This document shows positions 18,215 through 27,806 of a stretch of 34,769 bases of DNA, in pieces. The notes under the pieces are model-generated. The model was not told the DNA's origin. It ran no database searches and was given only the letters and a program-made list of their open reading frames with translations. How positions within the stretch are numbered: position 1 is the first letter of the stretch; every line of letters begins with the position of its first letter. The position numbers and the translations under genes are program-made. This stretch comes from an uncultured Clostridia bacterium (GTDB taxonomy: Bacteria > Bacillota > Clostridia > Oscillospirales > Acutalibacteraceae), in assembly GCA_945971755.1 (NCBI GenBank), contig CAMFPJ010000002.1, positions 1 to 34,769 on the forward strand. Direction: 5' to 3'.

Positions 18215-18619
18215 ATGACCCGTAAAGAAGAAAGAGAACTTGCCTTTACACTCGTGTTTGAAAAAATTTTTAATGAGGACCAAAGCGTTCAGGAAATTGT
18301 CGATGCCGCTTTGGAGGCAGAGCTTATTGAAGATAATACGTTCGCGGTTTCTCTTGCACAGTTAACAAGTGAGCACACGCAAGAGATTGACACGCTTATT
18401 GCTGAAAATTCTATAGGTTGGCGCATAGAACGTTTACCCAAAGTTTCACTTGCGATTCTGAGATTGGCACTTTGTGAAATATTCTATGTAGAATCAATTC
18501 CTGTTAAAGTATCTGCTAATGAAGCGGTTGAACTTGCCAAAAAGTTCGGAACACAGGATGACGCTTCCTTTATCAACGGAATTTTAGGCAAAATTATTAG
18601 AGAGAAAGACTTAAAATGA
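18215..18619 (+). CDS. nusB: Transcription antitermination factor NusB
   Basis: MTRKEERELAFTLVFE...; PVKVSANEAVELAKKFGTQDDASFINGILGKI; RBS ggagga. Confidence 0.97.
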   Translation: MTRKEERELAFTLVFEKIFNEDQSVQEIVDAALEAELIEDNTFAVSLAQLTSEHTQEIDTLIAENSIGWRIERLPKVSLAILRLALCEIFYVESIPVKVSANEAVELAKKFGTQDDASFINGILGKIIREKDLK

Positions 18620-19563
18620 GCTGGTTTATCGGTATTGATACAAGCAATTATACAACATCTGTTTCTGCATTTAACGGTAAAAATATGCTTTTTAGAAAAC
18701 GTCTTTTACCGGTAAAAGACGGTGAAAAAGGTATTCGTCAAAGTGATGCTGTTTTTCATCATACAGTTCAGCTACCTGAACTTCTTGAAAATTTGTGCTC
18801 TGAAATATCAGGAGATATTTCAGGAGTCGGTGTTTCCGTTAAACCGTCAAATCAAGAAGGCTCATATATGCCGTGCTTTTTATCAGGTGTTTCGGTGGCT
18901 CGCTCAGTTGCCTCTGTATTAAAAGTTCCGATGTATGAATTTTCACACCAGGACGGGCACATAGCCGCCGCACTTTTCTCTGCAAATAAACTTGATTTAA
19001 TAAACGAACAATTTTTGGCTTTTCACGTTTCGGGCGGAACTTCACAGGCAGTTCTTGTAACTCCGGACAAAAAATATTTTACTACCGAAATAGTTGCCGA
19101 TTCACTCGACCTTAAAGCAGGACAGGCTATTGACAGGGTGGGAATTATGCTCGGACTCAAGTTTCCTTGTGGCTCCGAACTTGAAAAGTTGGCGCTTAAA
19201 TCAAATAAAACTTACAATAAAATTCATGTTTTTCACCGAAATACGTCGTTCAGCCTTTCGGGTGTTGAAAATAAGTGCAAAGAAATGTTAGAAAACGGTG
19301 AATGTCATGCAGATATTGCACTTTATTGTATAAAATATATTGAATCTGCACTACTTGAAACTTGTGATTTATTATTAAAAAAACACAAGGAAATACCGGT
19401 AGTTTTTTCAGGCGGAGTAATGTCAAATTCAATTATCAGAAAAGATTTTGAAGAGAAATATTCGGCATATTTTGCAGAGCCGCAATTTTCCTCCGATAAT
19501 GCTTGCGGAATCGCTTACCTTACTTATTTATTGAATAAAAAAAGAGACGACAATGATATCTGA
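18616..19563 (+). CDS. TsaD/Kae1-like (peptidase M22 / O-sialoglycoprotein endopeptidase-annotated) paralog
   Basis: IGIDTSNYTTSVSAF ASKHA motif; HQDGH metal-binding HxxxH; HVSGGTSQAVLV; FSGGVMSN. Confidence 0.82.
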   Translation: MSWFIGIDTSNYTTSVSAFNGKNMLFRKRLLPVKDGEKGIRQSDAVFHHTVQLPELLENLCSEISGDISGVGVSVKPSNQEGSYMPCFLSGVSVARSVASVLKVPMYEFSHQDGHIAAALFSANKLDLINEQFLAFHVSGGTSQAVLVTPDKKYFTTEIVADSLDLKAGQAIDRVGIMLGLKFPCGSELEKLALKSNKTYNKIHVFHRNTSFSLSGVENKCKEMLENGECHADIALYCIKYIESALLETCDLLLKKHKEIPVVFSGGVMSNSIIRKDFEEKYSAYFAEPQFSSDNACGIAYLTYLLNKKRDDNDI

Positions 19564-20758
19564 TACTATTCTTTCGGTTTCTCAATTAAATAATTATGTA
19601 CGCTCGCTCCTTGATGGCGACGAACATCTAAAAAATGTTTTTGTATCGGGCGAAATTTCAAATTTTACCGAACATTTAAGAAGCGGTCATCTTTACTTAA
19701 CCCTTAAAGATAACACCGCTTCAATTAAAGCGGTAATGTTTGCCGGAAATGCCTCAAGGCTAAAATTTCGACCTGAAAACGGAATGTCTGTTATTGTTCG
19801 CGGCAGGGCGTCTGTTTATGAACGTGACGGCGCATATCAGCTTTATATTGACGATATGCAGCCTGAAGGGGTCGGCGCATTGGCTATAGCTTTTGAACAG
19901 CTTAAAGAAAAACTTTCAAAAGAAGGTATATTTGACGCTGAACACAAAAAAAACATACCATCTTTCCCAAAAAGAATTGGTGTTGTTTCTTCACCGACAG
20001 GTGCTGCTGTTCAGGACGTTTTGAATGTTCTCGCAAGGCGATTTCCGGTTACTGAGGTCATTTTTGCAGGTGTACCCGTTCAAGGTGAGGGTGCCGGTGA
20101 TATAATTGCCCGTGCAGTTGCAGATTTCAATTATCTAAACTGTGTTGATGTTATTATTATTGCCCGTGGCGGAGGTTCTGCGGAAGACCTTTGGGAGTTT
20201 AACAGCGAAAATCTTGCAAGAGAAATTTACAAATCAAACATACCGATAATTTCAGGTGTAGGTCACGAAACTGATTTCACAATTTGTGATTTTGCTGCCG
20301 ATTTACGTGCTCCGACACCCTCTGCGGCTGCTGAACTTGCAGTTCCGGACATATTTGAGTTAATAGGATATATCAATAATATAAAAGAACGTCTGCTTTC
20401 CTCAATTACATCTAAAATTTCTCTTGAGGAAATGCGTCTTGACAAAATCTCTGATACAGGCTTTTTGAAAAAACCGTCTGTTTATATTGATGAATGTGAA
20501 AAACGCTTAACAGAACTTAACAGACTGCTTAATATATACATTCAAAATGAGGTTGAAAGAAAAATAAATCAGTCATGTATGCTTGCTTCAAAGCTTGACA
20601 CGTTAAGCCCTGTGAAGGTTCTTTCACGCGGTTTTTCCATATTGAAATCGAACGGTGAAATTCTTGCTTCCGTAAAACAGGCACAGCCGGGCTTGAATAT
20701 AGAAATTCAAATGTCTGACGGTAAATTAAATGCTACAGTTACCGAAATTATGAAATAA
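19553..20758 (+). CDS. xseA: Exodeoxyribonuclease VII large subunit
   Basis: OB fold VSGEISNFTEHLRSGHLYLTLKD; GVVSSPTGAAVQDVLNVLARRFP; ARGGGSAEDLWEFN; GHETDFTICDFAADLRAPTPSAAAE. Confidence 0.98.
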   Translation: MISDTILSVSQLNNYVRSLLDGDEHLKNVFVSGEISNFTEHLRSGHLYLTLKDNTASIKAVMFAGNASRLKFRPENGMSVIVRGRASVYERDGAYQLYIDDMQPEGVGALAIAFEQLKEKLSKEGIFDAEHKKNIPSFPKRIGVVSSPTGAAVQDVLNVLARRFPVTEVIFAGVPVQGEGAGDIIARAVADFNYLNCVDVIIIARGGGSAEDLWEFNSENLAREIYKSNIPIISGVGHETDFTICDFAADLRAPTPSAAAELAVPDIFELIGYINNIKERLLSSITSKISLEEMRLDKISDTGFLKKPSVYIDECEKRLTELNRLLNIYIQNEVERKINQSCMLASKLDTLSPVKVLSRGFSILKSNGEILASVKQAQPGLNIEIQMSDGKLNATVTEIMK

Positions 20759-20769
20759 GGTGAACAAAA

Positions 20770-20964
20770 ATGGATATGAATTACGAACAGTCTGTAAAAA
20801 GACTTGAAGAAATTGTTTCTACACTTGAAGGCGGAAATCTTTCCCTTGATGATTCATTAAAGTTATATGAAGAGGGGGCTGTTCTCTCTGAAAATTGCAG
20901 AAAAATGCTTTCTCAAGCGAAACTTAAGATTAAAAACATAAATGAGGTAGCTGAAGATGACTGA
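20770..20964 (+). CDS. xseB: Exodeoxyribonuclease VII small subunit
   Basis: YEQSVKRLEEIVSTLEGGNLSLDDSLKLYEEG. Confidence 0.97.
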   Translation: MDMNYEQSVKRLEEIVSTLEGGNLSLDDSLKLYEEGAVLSENCRKMLSQAKLKIKNINEVAEDD

Positions 20965-21835
20965 ATTTACTGAATTTTCAAATGATATTGATTTAATAAA
21001 CCGTTTTATTGAAGAAAAAACCTTTTGTGGACTTGAAAATTCAATTGTGCTCAATGCAATGAAATATAGCATCAGCAACGGAGGGAAAAGAATCAGACCT
21101 CTTTTAACACTCTATTTTTCGGAACTTCTTGGCGGTAACATAGAGGTTGCGCTTAAATTTGGCTGTGCTCTTGAAATGATTCATACCTACTCTTTAATAC
21201 ACGATGATTTACCGTGTATGGATAATGACGATATGCGCCGTGGAAAACCATCTTGCCATATTGCTTTTGGCGAGGAAAATGCGCTTTTAGCAGGAGATGC
21301 ACTGTTAACCGAGGCTTTTTCAACTGTTGCTTCTTCAGGAGCAGACCCAAATGCAATTACACTTGCAACAAAGTACCTTTCCGAATTTGCAGGAATAAAG
21401 GGAATGGTTATGGGGCAAGTTCTCGATTTGCAGCTTGAAAAGAGTACTCCTACTCTTGAAGAAATCAAAAAAATGTATTCACTTAAAACCTCTGCTCTGC
21501 TTAAATGTGCATGTGTTTTAGGCTGTTTGACCACTAATGAAATTGACGTTAATATCATTGATAAAGCTTGTGAATATGCAGAAAACCTCGGACTTGCTTT
21601 TCAAATTACGGACGATATTCTTGACATAGTAAGCGATACGGAAACTCTTGGCAAGCCCGTTGGCAGTGATGAAAAAAACAATAAGCCTACTTTTGTAAAA
21701 CTTTACGGTATAGCTGAATCTAAAGTTTTAGTAAACGAACTGTCAAATAACGCCGTTGCCGTTCTTAAGTCATTTGGCGGTAATAATGAAAAACTAATAA
21801 ACTTGACCCTTGCACTCGCAACAAGGAAATTTTGA
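20957..21835 (+). CDS. ispA: Polyprenyl (farnesyl/geranyl) diphosphate synthase
   Basis: SNGGKRIRPLL; FARM-like DDLPCMDNDDMRRGKP; SARM-like QITDDILD. Confidence 0.95.
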   Translation: MTEFTEFSNDIDLINRFIEEKTFCGLENSIVLNAMKYSISNGGKRIRPLLTLYFSELLGGNIEVALKFGCALEMIHTYSLIHDDLPCMDNDDMRRGKPSCHIAFGEENALLAGDALLTEAFSTVASSGADPNAITLATKYLSEFAGIKGMVMGQVLDLQLEKSTPTLEEIKKMYSLKTSALLKCACVLGCLTTNEIDVNIIDKACEYAENLGLAFQITDDILDIVSDTETLGKPVGSDEKNNKPTFVKLYGIAESKVLVNELSNNAVAVLKSFGGNNEKLINLTLALATRKF

Positions 21836-21849
21836 TTGGAGTATTTATT

Positions 21850-23709
21850 TTGGATAACGCAGATTTATTAAGTAAAATTAAATCACCGTCCGATGTTAAA
21901 AAACTCTCAAAAAGTGAGCTTTCAAATCTTTGTGCAGAGATTAGGCTCCTTATGATTGAAACCGTTTCTCAAAATGGCGGGCATCTTTCTTCAAACCTTG
22001 GTGTTGTTGAACTTTCTGTTGCTTTACATAAAGTTTTTAATTCACCGAACGACAAAATTATTTGGGATGTAGGTCACCAGGTTTACGCTCATAAGCTTTT
22101 AACGGGACGCTACAATAAATTCAATACACTTCGCACGGAAGGCGGAATTTCAGGCTTTTCTTCACCTGAAGAAAGCGAACACGATATTTTTTACAGCGGT
22201 CATTCAAGTACTTCTGTTTCATCTGCACTTGGCGTTGCATTGTCAAATGCGATTAAAGGCAAAAAAGATTATACTATCGCCGTTATCGGTGACGGTGCAC
22301 TCACAGGCGGTTTAGCTTATGAGGCTCTTAATAATGCCGGGCGAACAAAGGCACGTCTTATTGTGATTCTCAATGATAATAAAATGTCAATTTCAGAAAA
22401 TGTCGGCTCAATGGCAAGGTATTTGGCTGTTATTCGTTCAAAGCCCGAATATTTCAGGCTAAAGGCTAAAACCGAATCTGTAATCAATAAAATTCCCTTA
22501 ATAGGAAAATCGCTTTCCAAAGAAATTTTCAACTTAAAAACGAGACTGAAGAACAGACTTTACAAAAGTACATTTTTTGAAGATTTGGGATTCAGGTATA
22601 TGGGCCCGATTGACGGTCATAATCTTGATCAGTTAATTGAAGCGCTTGAGTCGGCTAAGCTTGTAAAAGGACCTGTTCTTTTACACATCAATACTGTAAA
22701 AGGTAAGGGATATAACTTTGCCGAACAGTCTCCCAGTGAGTTCCACGGTATTTCCAAGTTTAATATAAATAACGGCGAAACAAATTTTGGCTCTGAAAAT
22801 TTTTCTTCTTGCTTTGGCTCAATTATTTGCGAGCAAGCAGAAATAGATAACAGCATTTGTGCAATAACGGCGGCAATGGCTCTTGGCACCGGTCTTAAAG
22901 ATTTTTCGGAAAAATTTCCAAACAGATTTTTTGATGTAGGAATTGCCGAAGAACATGCAATTACCTTTGCTTCAGGTCTTTCAAAGGGAGGAATGAAGCC
23001 GGTTGTTGCCATATATTCAACATTTTTGCAAAGGGCTTATGACCAGTTAATTCACGACTGCTCACTTCAAAATGCTAATGTGATAATTGCCGTGGACAGG
23101 GCAGGATTTGTTGGAGAGGACGGCGTTACACATCAAGGCCTTTTTGACGTTCCCATGCTTTTGACCGTACCCAATATTCAAATTTATTCTCCCTTTACTT
23201 TTAAGCGAATGAAAATTGATTTTGATGACGCCTTTTCCCATAATGGTCTTTTTGCCGTTCGCTACCCAAGAGGAAACGATACAGTACTTCCCGAAGGATA
23301 CGAAATCAGTGATAGGGACTATGACCTTTTTAACGAAAACGGCGAAGCTTTAATTGTAACGTACGGCAGAATTTCCGCAGAAGCAATGTTCGCAATAGAC
23401 AAACTTAAAGAAGAAAACAAAATCGTTTCATTACTTGTTCTCAATAAAATCAAACCCATTTCTAAAGACGTATTTAATATTGCTCTGACTTATAAAAATA
23501 TCGTTTTCTATGAAGAAAGTGAAAAGACAGGAAGCGTGGGTATGAATTTTGCAGAATGTCTTGCTGAAAAGAATTTCAAAGGTAACTTTGAACATATTGC
23601 GGTAACTGATGAGTTTGTTCATCACGCCTCTGTGTCATCTCTTATGAAAAAATTCGGCTTTGACAGAGATTCAATTTATAATAAATTTTCGGAGAAAACA
23701 AATGGCTGA
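21850..23709 (+). CDS. dxs: 1-deoxy-D-xylulose-5-phosphate synthase
   Basis: GHLSSNLGVVELSVALHKVF, GDGALTGGLAYEALNNAG, DRAGFVGEDGVTHQGLFD. Likely TTG start at 21850 behind ggag; the track start is TTG 21832. Confidence 0.96.
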   Translation: MDNADLLSKIKSPSDVKKLSKSELSNLCAEIRLLMIETVSQNGGHLSSNLGVVELSVALHKVFNSPNDKIIWDVGHQVYAHKLLTGRYNKFNTLRTEGGISGFSSPEESEHDIFYSGHSSTSVSSALGVALSNAIKGKKDYTIAVIGDGALTGGLAYEALNNAGRTKARLIVILNDNKMSISENVGSMARYLAVIRSKPEYFRLKAKTESVINKIPLIGKSLSKEIFNLKTRLKNRLYKSTFFEDLGFRYMGPIDGHNLDQLIEALESAKLVKGPVLLHINTVKGKGYNFAEQSPSEFHGISKFNINNGETNFGSENFSSCFGSIICEQAEIDNSICAITAAMALGTGLKDFSEKFPNRFFDVGIAEEHAITFASGLSKGGMKPVVAIYSTFLQRAYDQLIHDCSLQNANVIIAVDRAGFVGEDGVTHQGLFDVPMLLTVPNIQIYSPFTFKRMKIDFDDAFSHNGLFAVRYPRGNDTVLPEGYEISDRDYDLFNENGEALIVTYGRISAEAMFAIDKLKEENKIVSLLVLNKIKPISKDVFNIALTYKNIVFYEESEKTGSVGMNFAECLAEKNFKGNFEHIAVTDEFVHHASVSSLMKKFGFDRDSIYNKFSEKTNG

Positions 23710-24526
23710 AAAGAAAAGACTTGATACGGCAGTGTTTGAACTCGGTTTTTGCGACAGCCGTTCAAAAGCGTCTGCGTTGATAATGTCAGGCTCGGTTTAC
23801 GTGAACGGTCAAAAGGAAACAAAATCGGGATATGCCGTTAAACCTACCGATAAAATTGAATTAAAAGGAAAACAAATGCCCTATGTTAGCCGCGGCGGGT
23901 ACAAACTCGAAAAAGCGATGAAGCATTTTCCTATAACGCTTAAAGATAGTGTTTGTATGGACATCGGCGCATCAACGGGCGGCTTTACCGATTGCATGCT
24001 TCAAAACGGTGCAAAAAAGGTTTACTCAATTGATGTCGGTTACGGTCAGCTTGCTTGGAAACTTCGCACTGATGAACGCGTGGTCAATCTTGAGAGGACG
24101 AATTTTCGTTATTTAACTTCTGAAACAGTGATCGAAAAAATTGATTTCGCAAGCATAGACGTTTCATTTATTTCTCTGAAACTCATTTTACCCGTGCTTT
24201 TTGATTTCCTTAAAGAAGACGGACAGTGTGTTGCTTTAATTAAACCGCAGTTTGAAGCAGGACGCGATAAGGTCGGAAAAAAGGGAGTTGTGAGAGAACT
24301 TTCTACTCATATTCAAGTAATTGAATCAATTGTAAATTTTGCTTTTGAAACAGGATTTTCTGTTTTAGGACTTACTTTTTCTCCCATAAAAGGTCCCGAG
24401 GGGAACATTGAATATTTAATGTATATTTCTAAAGAAAAAACACCAAATATCTGTTTTGATACAGGACTAATTGAAAAAATTGCAGAAACATCTCATAATG
24501 AACTTCAAGGTGAGAGCGATGATTAA
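23702..24526 (+). CDS. tlyA: TlyA-family rRNA 2'-O-methyltransferase (hemolysin A-like)
   Basis: N-terminal S4 domain, RGGYKLEKAM, DIGASTGGFTDCMLQNGA; ATG 23702 preferred over the track start 23660. Confidence 0.95.
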   Translation: MAEKKRLDTAVFELGFCDSRSKASALIMSGSVYVNGQKETKSGYAVKPTDKIELKGKQMPYVSRGGYKLEKAMKHFPITLKDSVCMDIGASTGGFTDCMLQNGAKKVYSIDVGYGQLAWKLRTDERVVNLERTNFRYLTSETVIEKIDFASIDVSFISLKLILPVLFDFLKEDGQCVALIKPQFEAGRDKVGKKGVVRELSTHIQVIESIVNFAFETGFSVLGLTFSPIKGPEGNIEYLMYISKEKTPNICFDTGLIEKIAETSHNELQGESDD

Positions 24527-25376
24527 AATAGGAATTGTACCTAACCTTACTCGTGATAAGGCGGAAAGTGTTACCTTTGCGGTTACAGAAGTACTTGATA
24601 AACTTAATACAGAATACTTTTTTGAGCCGGAAACAAAATCGATTTTCGACAATAAATACAAATATTGTGGAAATCTCTATGAAGAAGCAGATGTTGTTAT
24701 CGCTATCGGCGGTGATGGCTCCTTTATCCACACGGCAAAGCAATGTGCAATAGCAAATAAACCCGTTCTTTGCATCAATGCAGGGAATTTAGCGTTTTTG
24801 GCAGGACTTGAAGCTAATGAACTTGATTTACTTTCAACGCTTTTGACAGGCAATTACACAAAAGAAAAGCACATGATGCTAAAATGCTATCTTGAGACTG
24901 ACAGTAATAAGAAAATGCTTGGCTATTGTCTTAATGATGTTGTTGTGGCAAGAGGCAAGTCGTTTAATGTTCTAAATCTTAACGCTTACTGTGACGGTAG
25001 AATTGTAAACTTTTACAGAGCAGACGGAATTGTTGTTTCAACACCTACCGGCTCAACTGCTTATTCCTGGTCAGCAGGGGGTCCTGTGATTGACCCTGCT
25101 CTTGAATGTATGATAATGACACCCCTTTGCACGCACTCTCCGCTTGACAGGTCAATGGTCTTTAACAGTTCTTCTAAACTTAGTGTTACAGCACCTGAAA
25201 ATGCAGGCAAAGAAATTTGTATTTCACTTGACGGTGAAACTAATATCGAAATGCCTGAAGGTGCAAAAGTTATTATTGAAAAATCTGAAATATCAGCAGA
25301 GTTTATAAGAATTAAATCTGACGAATTCTTTGACGTTCTGAATATTAAGCTTACTCAAAGGAGAATTGAAAAATGA
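24519..25376 (+). CDS. nadK: NAD kinase
   Basis: IGGDGSFIHTAKQ (GGDG motif), DGIVVSTPTGSTAYSWSAGGP; ATG 24519 behind aggtga. Confidence 0.97.
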   Translation: MIKIGIVPNLTRDKAESVTFAVTEVLDKLNTEYFFEPETKSIFDNKYKYCGNLYEEADVVIAIGGDGSFIHTAKQCAIANKPVLCINAGNLAFLAGLEANELDLLSTLLTGNYTKEKHMMLKCYLETDSNKKMLGYCLNDVVVARGKSFNVLNLNAYCDGRIVNFYRADGIVVSTPTGSTAYSWSAGGPVIDPALECMIMTPLCTHSPLDRSMVFNSSSKLSVTAPENAGKEICISLDGETNIEMPEGAKVIIEKSEISAEFIRIKSDEFFDVLNIKLTQRRIEK

Positions 25377-25816
25377 AAAGAGACAGACAAAAACTTATAA
25401 TTGATTATATTGAAAATAATAATGTTTCCACACAGGATGAAATAATTAAAATGCTTGAGGGTAACGGGTATAAAGTTACTCAGGCAACTATTTCAAGAGA
25501 TATTAAGGACTTAAAATTAGTCAAAGAACATTTCGGCAAAAATAAGACAAGATATGTAATCAGTAAAAGTGAAACTCATAATAATTTTGCAATGATTTTT
25601 TCACGTTCTGTTTTGTCAGTTGAGCTTGCCATGAACATTGTAGTTGTAAAATGTTATGTTGGCACGGCAAATGCCGCTTGTGTTGCTCTTGAAAATGTTC
25701 ATATGAGCGGTGTTGTCGGAGCAATTGCAGGTGATGATACCATTTTCCTTGCTTGTGATTCAATTGAAAACGCTGAAGCAAACCGTAACGTAATTATATC
25801 AATGCTTAAGGACTGA
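25373..25816 (+). CDS. argR: Arginine repressor ArgR/AhrC
   Basis: wHTH QATISRDIKDLKLV and C-terminal GVVGAIAGDDTIFL. Confidence 0.97.
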   Translation: MKRDRQKLIIDYIENNNVSTQDEIIKMLEGNGYKVTQATISRDIKDLKLVKEHFGKNKTRYVISKSETHNNFAMIFSRSVLSVELAMNIVVVKCYVGTANAACVALENVHMSGVVGAIAGDDTIFLACDSIENAEANRNVIISMLKD

Positions 25817-25820
25817 TATT

Positions 25821-27515
25821 ATGCTTGCAAACCTTAAAATCAGCAATATTGCAATAATAAAAGAGGCTGTTATTGATTTCGGTAACGGTCTTAATGTGCT
25901 TACCGGCGAAACAGGCGCAGGTAAATCCATTATTATTGATGCAATAAATGCGGTTTTAGGTGAAAGAACTTCAAGAGAACTTATTCGCACAGGAACTGAT
26001 TTTGCTGAGGTTTGTGCATTATTCCGGAATATAAATAATTCTGTAATAAATGTTCTTACAGAAATCGGTATCCGGCCTGAAGAAGATTCAACTCTTTTAA
26101 TTACCCGTAAAATGTTTGCTGACGGCAAGAATGTCTGCAAAGTAAACGGTCAGTCTGTCACCGTGTCAATGCTGAAAAAAATCGGTCAAACACTAATAAA
26201 TATTCACGGTCAGCTTGACAATCAAAATTTACTTAATGAAGAACATCATGTTTCTTATATTGATGCTTTTTCAGGAAATGAACTTATAAAAGAAGAATAT
26301 GTTACAGCTTACAATTCCTTTAAGGAAGCAGAAAGAAAATACAAATCATTTGTAAACAACGAATCGGAAAAAGCGAGAAAAATTGATATTTTAACTTATC
26401 AGACCGAAGAAATTGAAGCAGCAGACATAAAAACAGGGGAGTACGCTGATTTAATTAAGAGAAGAAGTTTTCTTCAAAACGCAGAAACACTCATTGAACT
26501 TGTGTCCTCTGCGCTTTCTGCTATTCAAGGCGAAGACGGGGAAAACGGTGCCGATTCCCTTGTCTCTTTTGCGTCATCTTCACTTCAAAAGGCTGCAGAT
26601 TACGATGATACATTAAAAACAGTATCCGAAACACTTACTGATATTTCTTATTCGCTTGCTGACTGTGCATCTGAACTTAACAGTTTTTTGTTTTCCGCTG
26701 ATATTGACCCCAAGGAACTCGATTTAGTAGAAGAAAGAATTTCTGTTCTTGAATCTATTTTCAAAAAATACGGCGAAACGGAAGAAGATGTTTTAGAGTA
26801 TCTTCAAAATGCGCAAAAAGAACTTGAAGAAATTACATTCTCAGACAAGATTAAAGAAAATCTGAAAGCAGAAGCAGACGAAAAAGAAAAACAAATGTTT
26901 AGATGTGCCGAAAAGTTAAGTGAAACACGTAAAAGAGCGTCTGAAATGTTTATTAAAACTGTAGAAAATGAACTTGAATTTCTTGAAATGCCGTCTATTG
27001 TATTTAAGGTGGTTCAAAATAAAGTTGAATGCAACGAAAACGGTCAAGATGAGATTTATTTCATGATTTCCGCTAATGCAGGTGAAGAGCCGAAGGCACT
27101 TTCTAAAATAGCATCAGGCGGTGAATTGTCAAGAATAATGCTTGCAATTAAAAATGTTCTTGCAAGTAACGATGAAATCCAAACACTTATTTTTGATGAA
27201 ATTGATACCGGTGTAAGCGGAAGAACAGCACAAAAAATCGGTATTAAACTCAAAGAGGTGTCGTTTGACAGGCAGGTGCTTTGCGTTACTCATTTGGCAC
27301 AGATTGCTTCTTTTGCTGACAGTCATTATTTGATTTCAAAGTCAGAACATGATAATAAAACATTTACCAATGTAAAAATTCTTTCGGATAGCGAGAGAAT
27401 TGATGAGCTTTCAAGAATTATAGGCGGAATTAAAAGTACTGATATTTCTAAAAAAGCCGCCGAAGAACTGATTGTTAACGCTAAAAATTATTTTGTTGAC
27501 AAAAAGCAAAATTAA
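25821..27515 (+). CDS. recN: DNA repair protein RecN
   Basis: GLNVLTGETGAGKSIIIDAI; ASGGELSRIMLAIK; LIFDEIDTGVSGRTAQKIG. Confidence 0.98.
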   Translation: MLANLKISNIAIIKEAVIDFGNGLNVLTGETGAGKSIIIDAINAVLGERTSRELIRTGTDFAEVCALFRNINNSVINVLTEIGIRPEEDSTLLITRKMFADGKNVCKVNGQSVTVSMLKKIGQTLINIHGQLDNQNLLNEEHHVSYIDAFSGNELIKEEYVTAYNSFKEAERKYKSFVNNESEKARKIDILTYQTEEIEAADIKTGEYADLIKRRSFLQNAETLIELVSSALSAIQGEDGENGADSLVSFASSSLQKAADYDDTLKTVSETLTDISYSLADCASELNSFLFSADIDPKELDLVEERISVLESIFKKYGETEEDVLEYLQNAQKELEEITFSDKIKENLKAEADEKEKQMFRCAEKLSETRKRASEMFIKTVENELEFLEMPSIVFKVVQNKVECNENGQDEIYFMISANAGEEPKALSKIASGGELSRIMLAIKNVLASNDEIQTLIFDEIDTGVSGRTAQKIGIKLKEVSFDRQVLCVTHLAQIASFADSHYLISKSEHDNKTFTNVKILSDSERIDELSRIIGGIKSTDISKKAAEELIVNAKNYFVDKKQN

Positions 27516-27523
27516 TGTATAAT
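27496..27523 (+). promoter_or_regulatory. SigmaA promoter for the T-box/tyrS transcript, -35 inside the 3' end of recN
   Basis: TTGACA - 16 nt - TATAAT, perfect hexamers. Confidence 0.8.
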
Positions 27524-27529
27524 ATTGAC

Positions 27530-27781
27530 GTAAAGATTATGACACGAAGAAGTAACAGTTACTTTAAGCAAAGAGAGTTTTCGGTCGGTGTAAGAAAACG
27601 TGAAGGTGCTGTGAAATACATCGTCGAGTTGTTGCCCTGAACTTTTATTAGGGGCAAACGGGAGTTCCCGTTACAGAACAGAGTAATGTCAGTTACTCGT
27701 TAAGGTCATTTTCGTGAGGAAATGGCAAATTGAGGTGGTATCACGGTTTTTCGTCCTCTGCTTTTTGCAGAGGGCTTTTTT
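27530..27781 (+). ncRNA. T-box riboswitch (tyrosyl-tRNA responsive) upstream of tyrS
   Basis: T-box core gaggTGGTatcacgg (27731-27745), Stem I with agagag and ggtg elements, candidate Tyr specifier TAC at 27617-27619, terminator CCTCTGC...GCAGAGGgcTTTTTT. Confidence 0.93.
27755..27781 (+). terminator. T-box terminator
   Basis: cctctgc tttt gcagagg gcttttttt. Confidence 0.9.
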
Positions 27782-27806
27782 ATTGCAAATAATTGGAGGT
27801 TTTTAT

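Noticed and set aside
22629-23012. 127-aa minus-strand ORF inside dxs
   Set aside because: Shadow ORF opposite conserved dxs motifs.
27714-27806. N-terminal extension of tyrS in the ORF track
   Set aside because: This segment is the T-box antiterminator/terminator; the real start is ATG 27807 behind ggagg.
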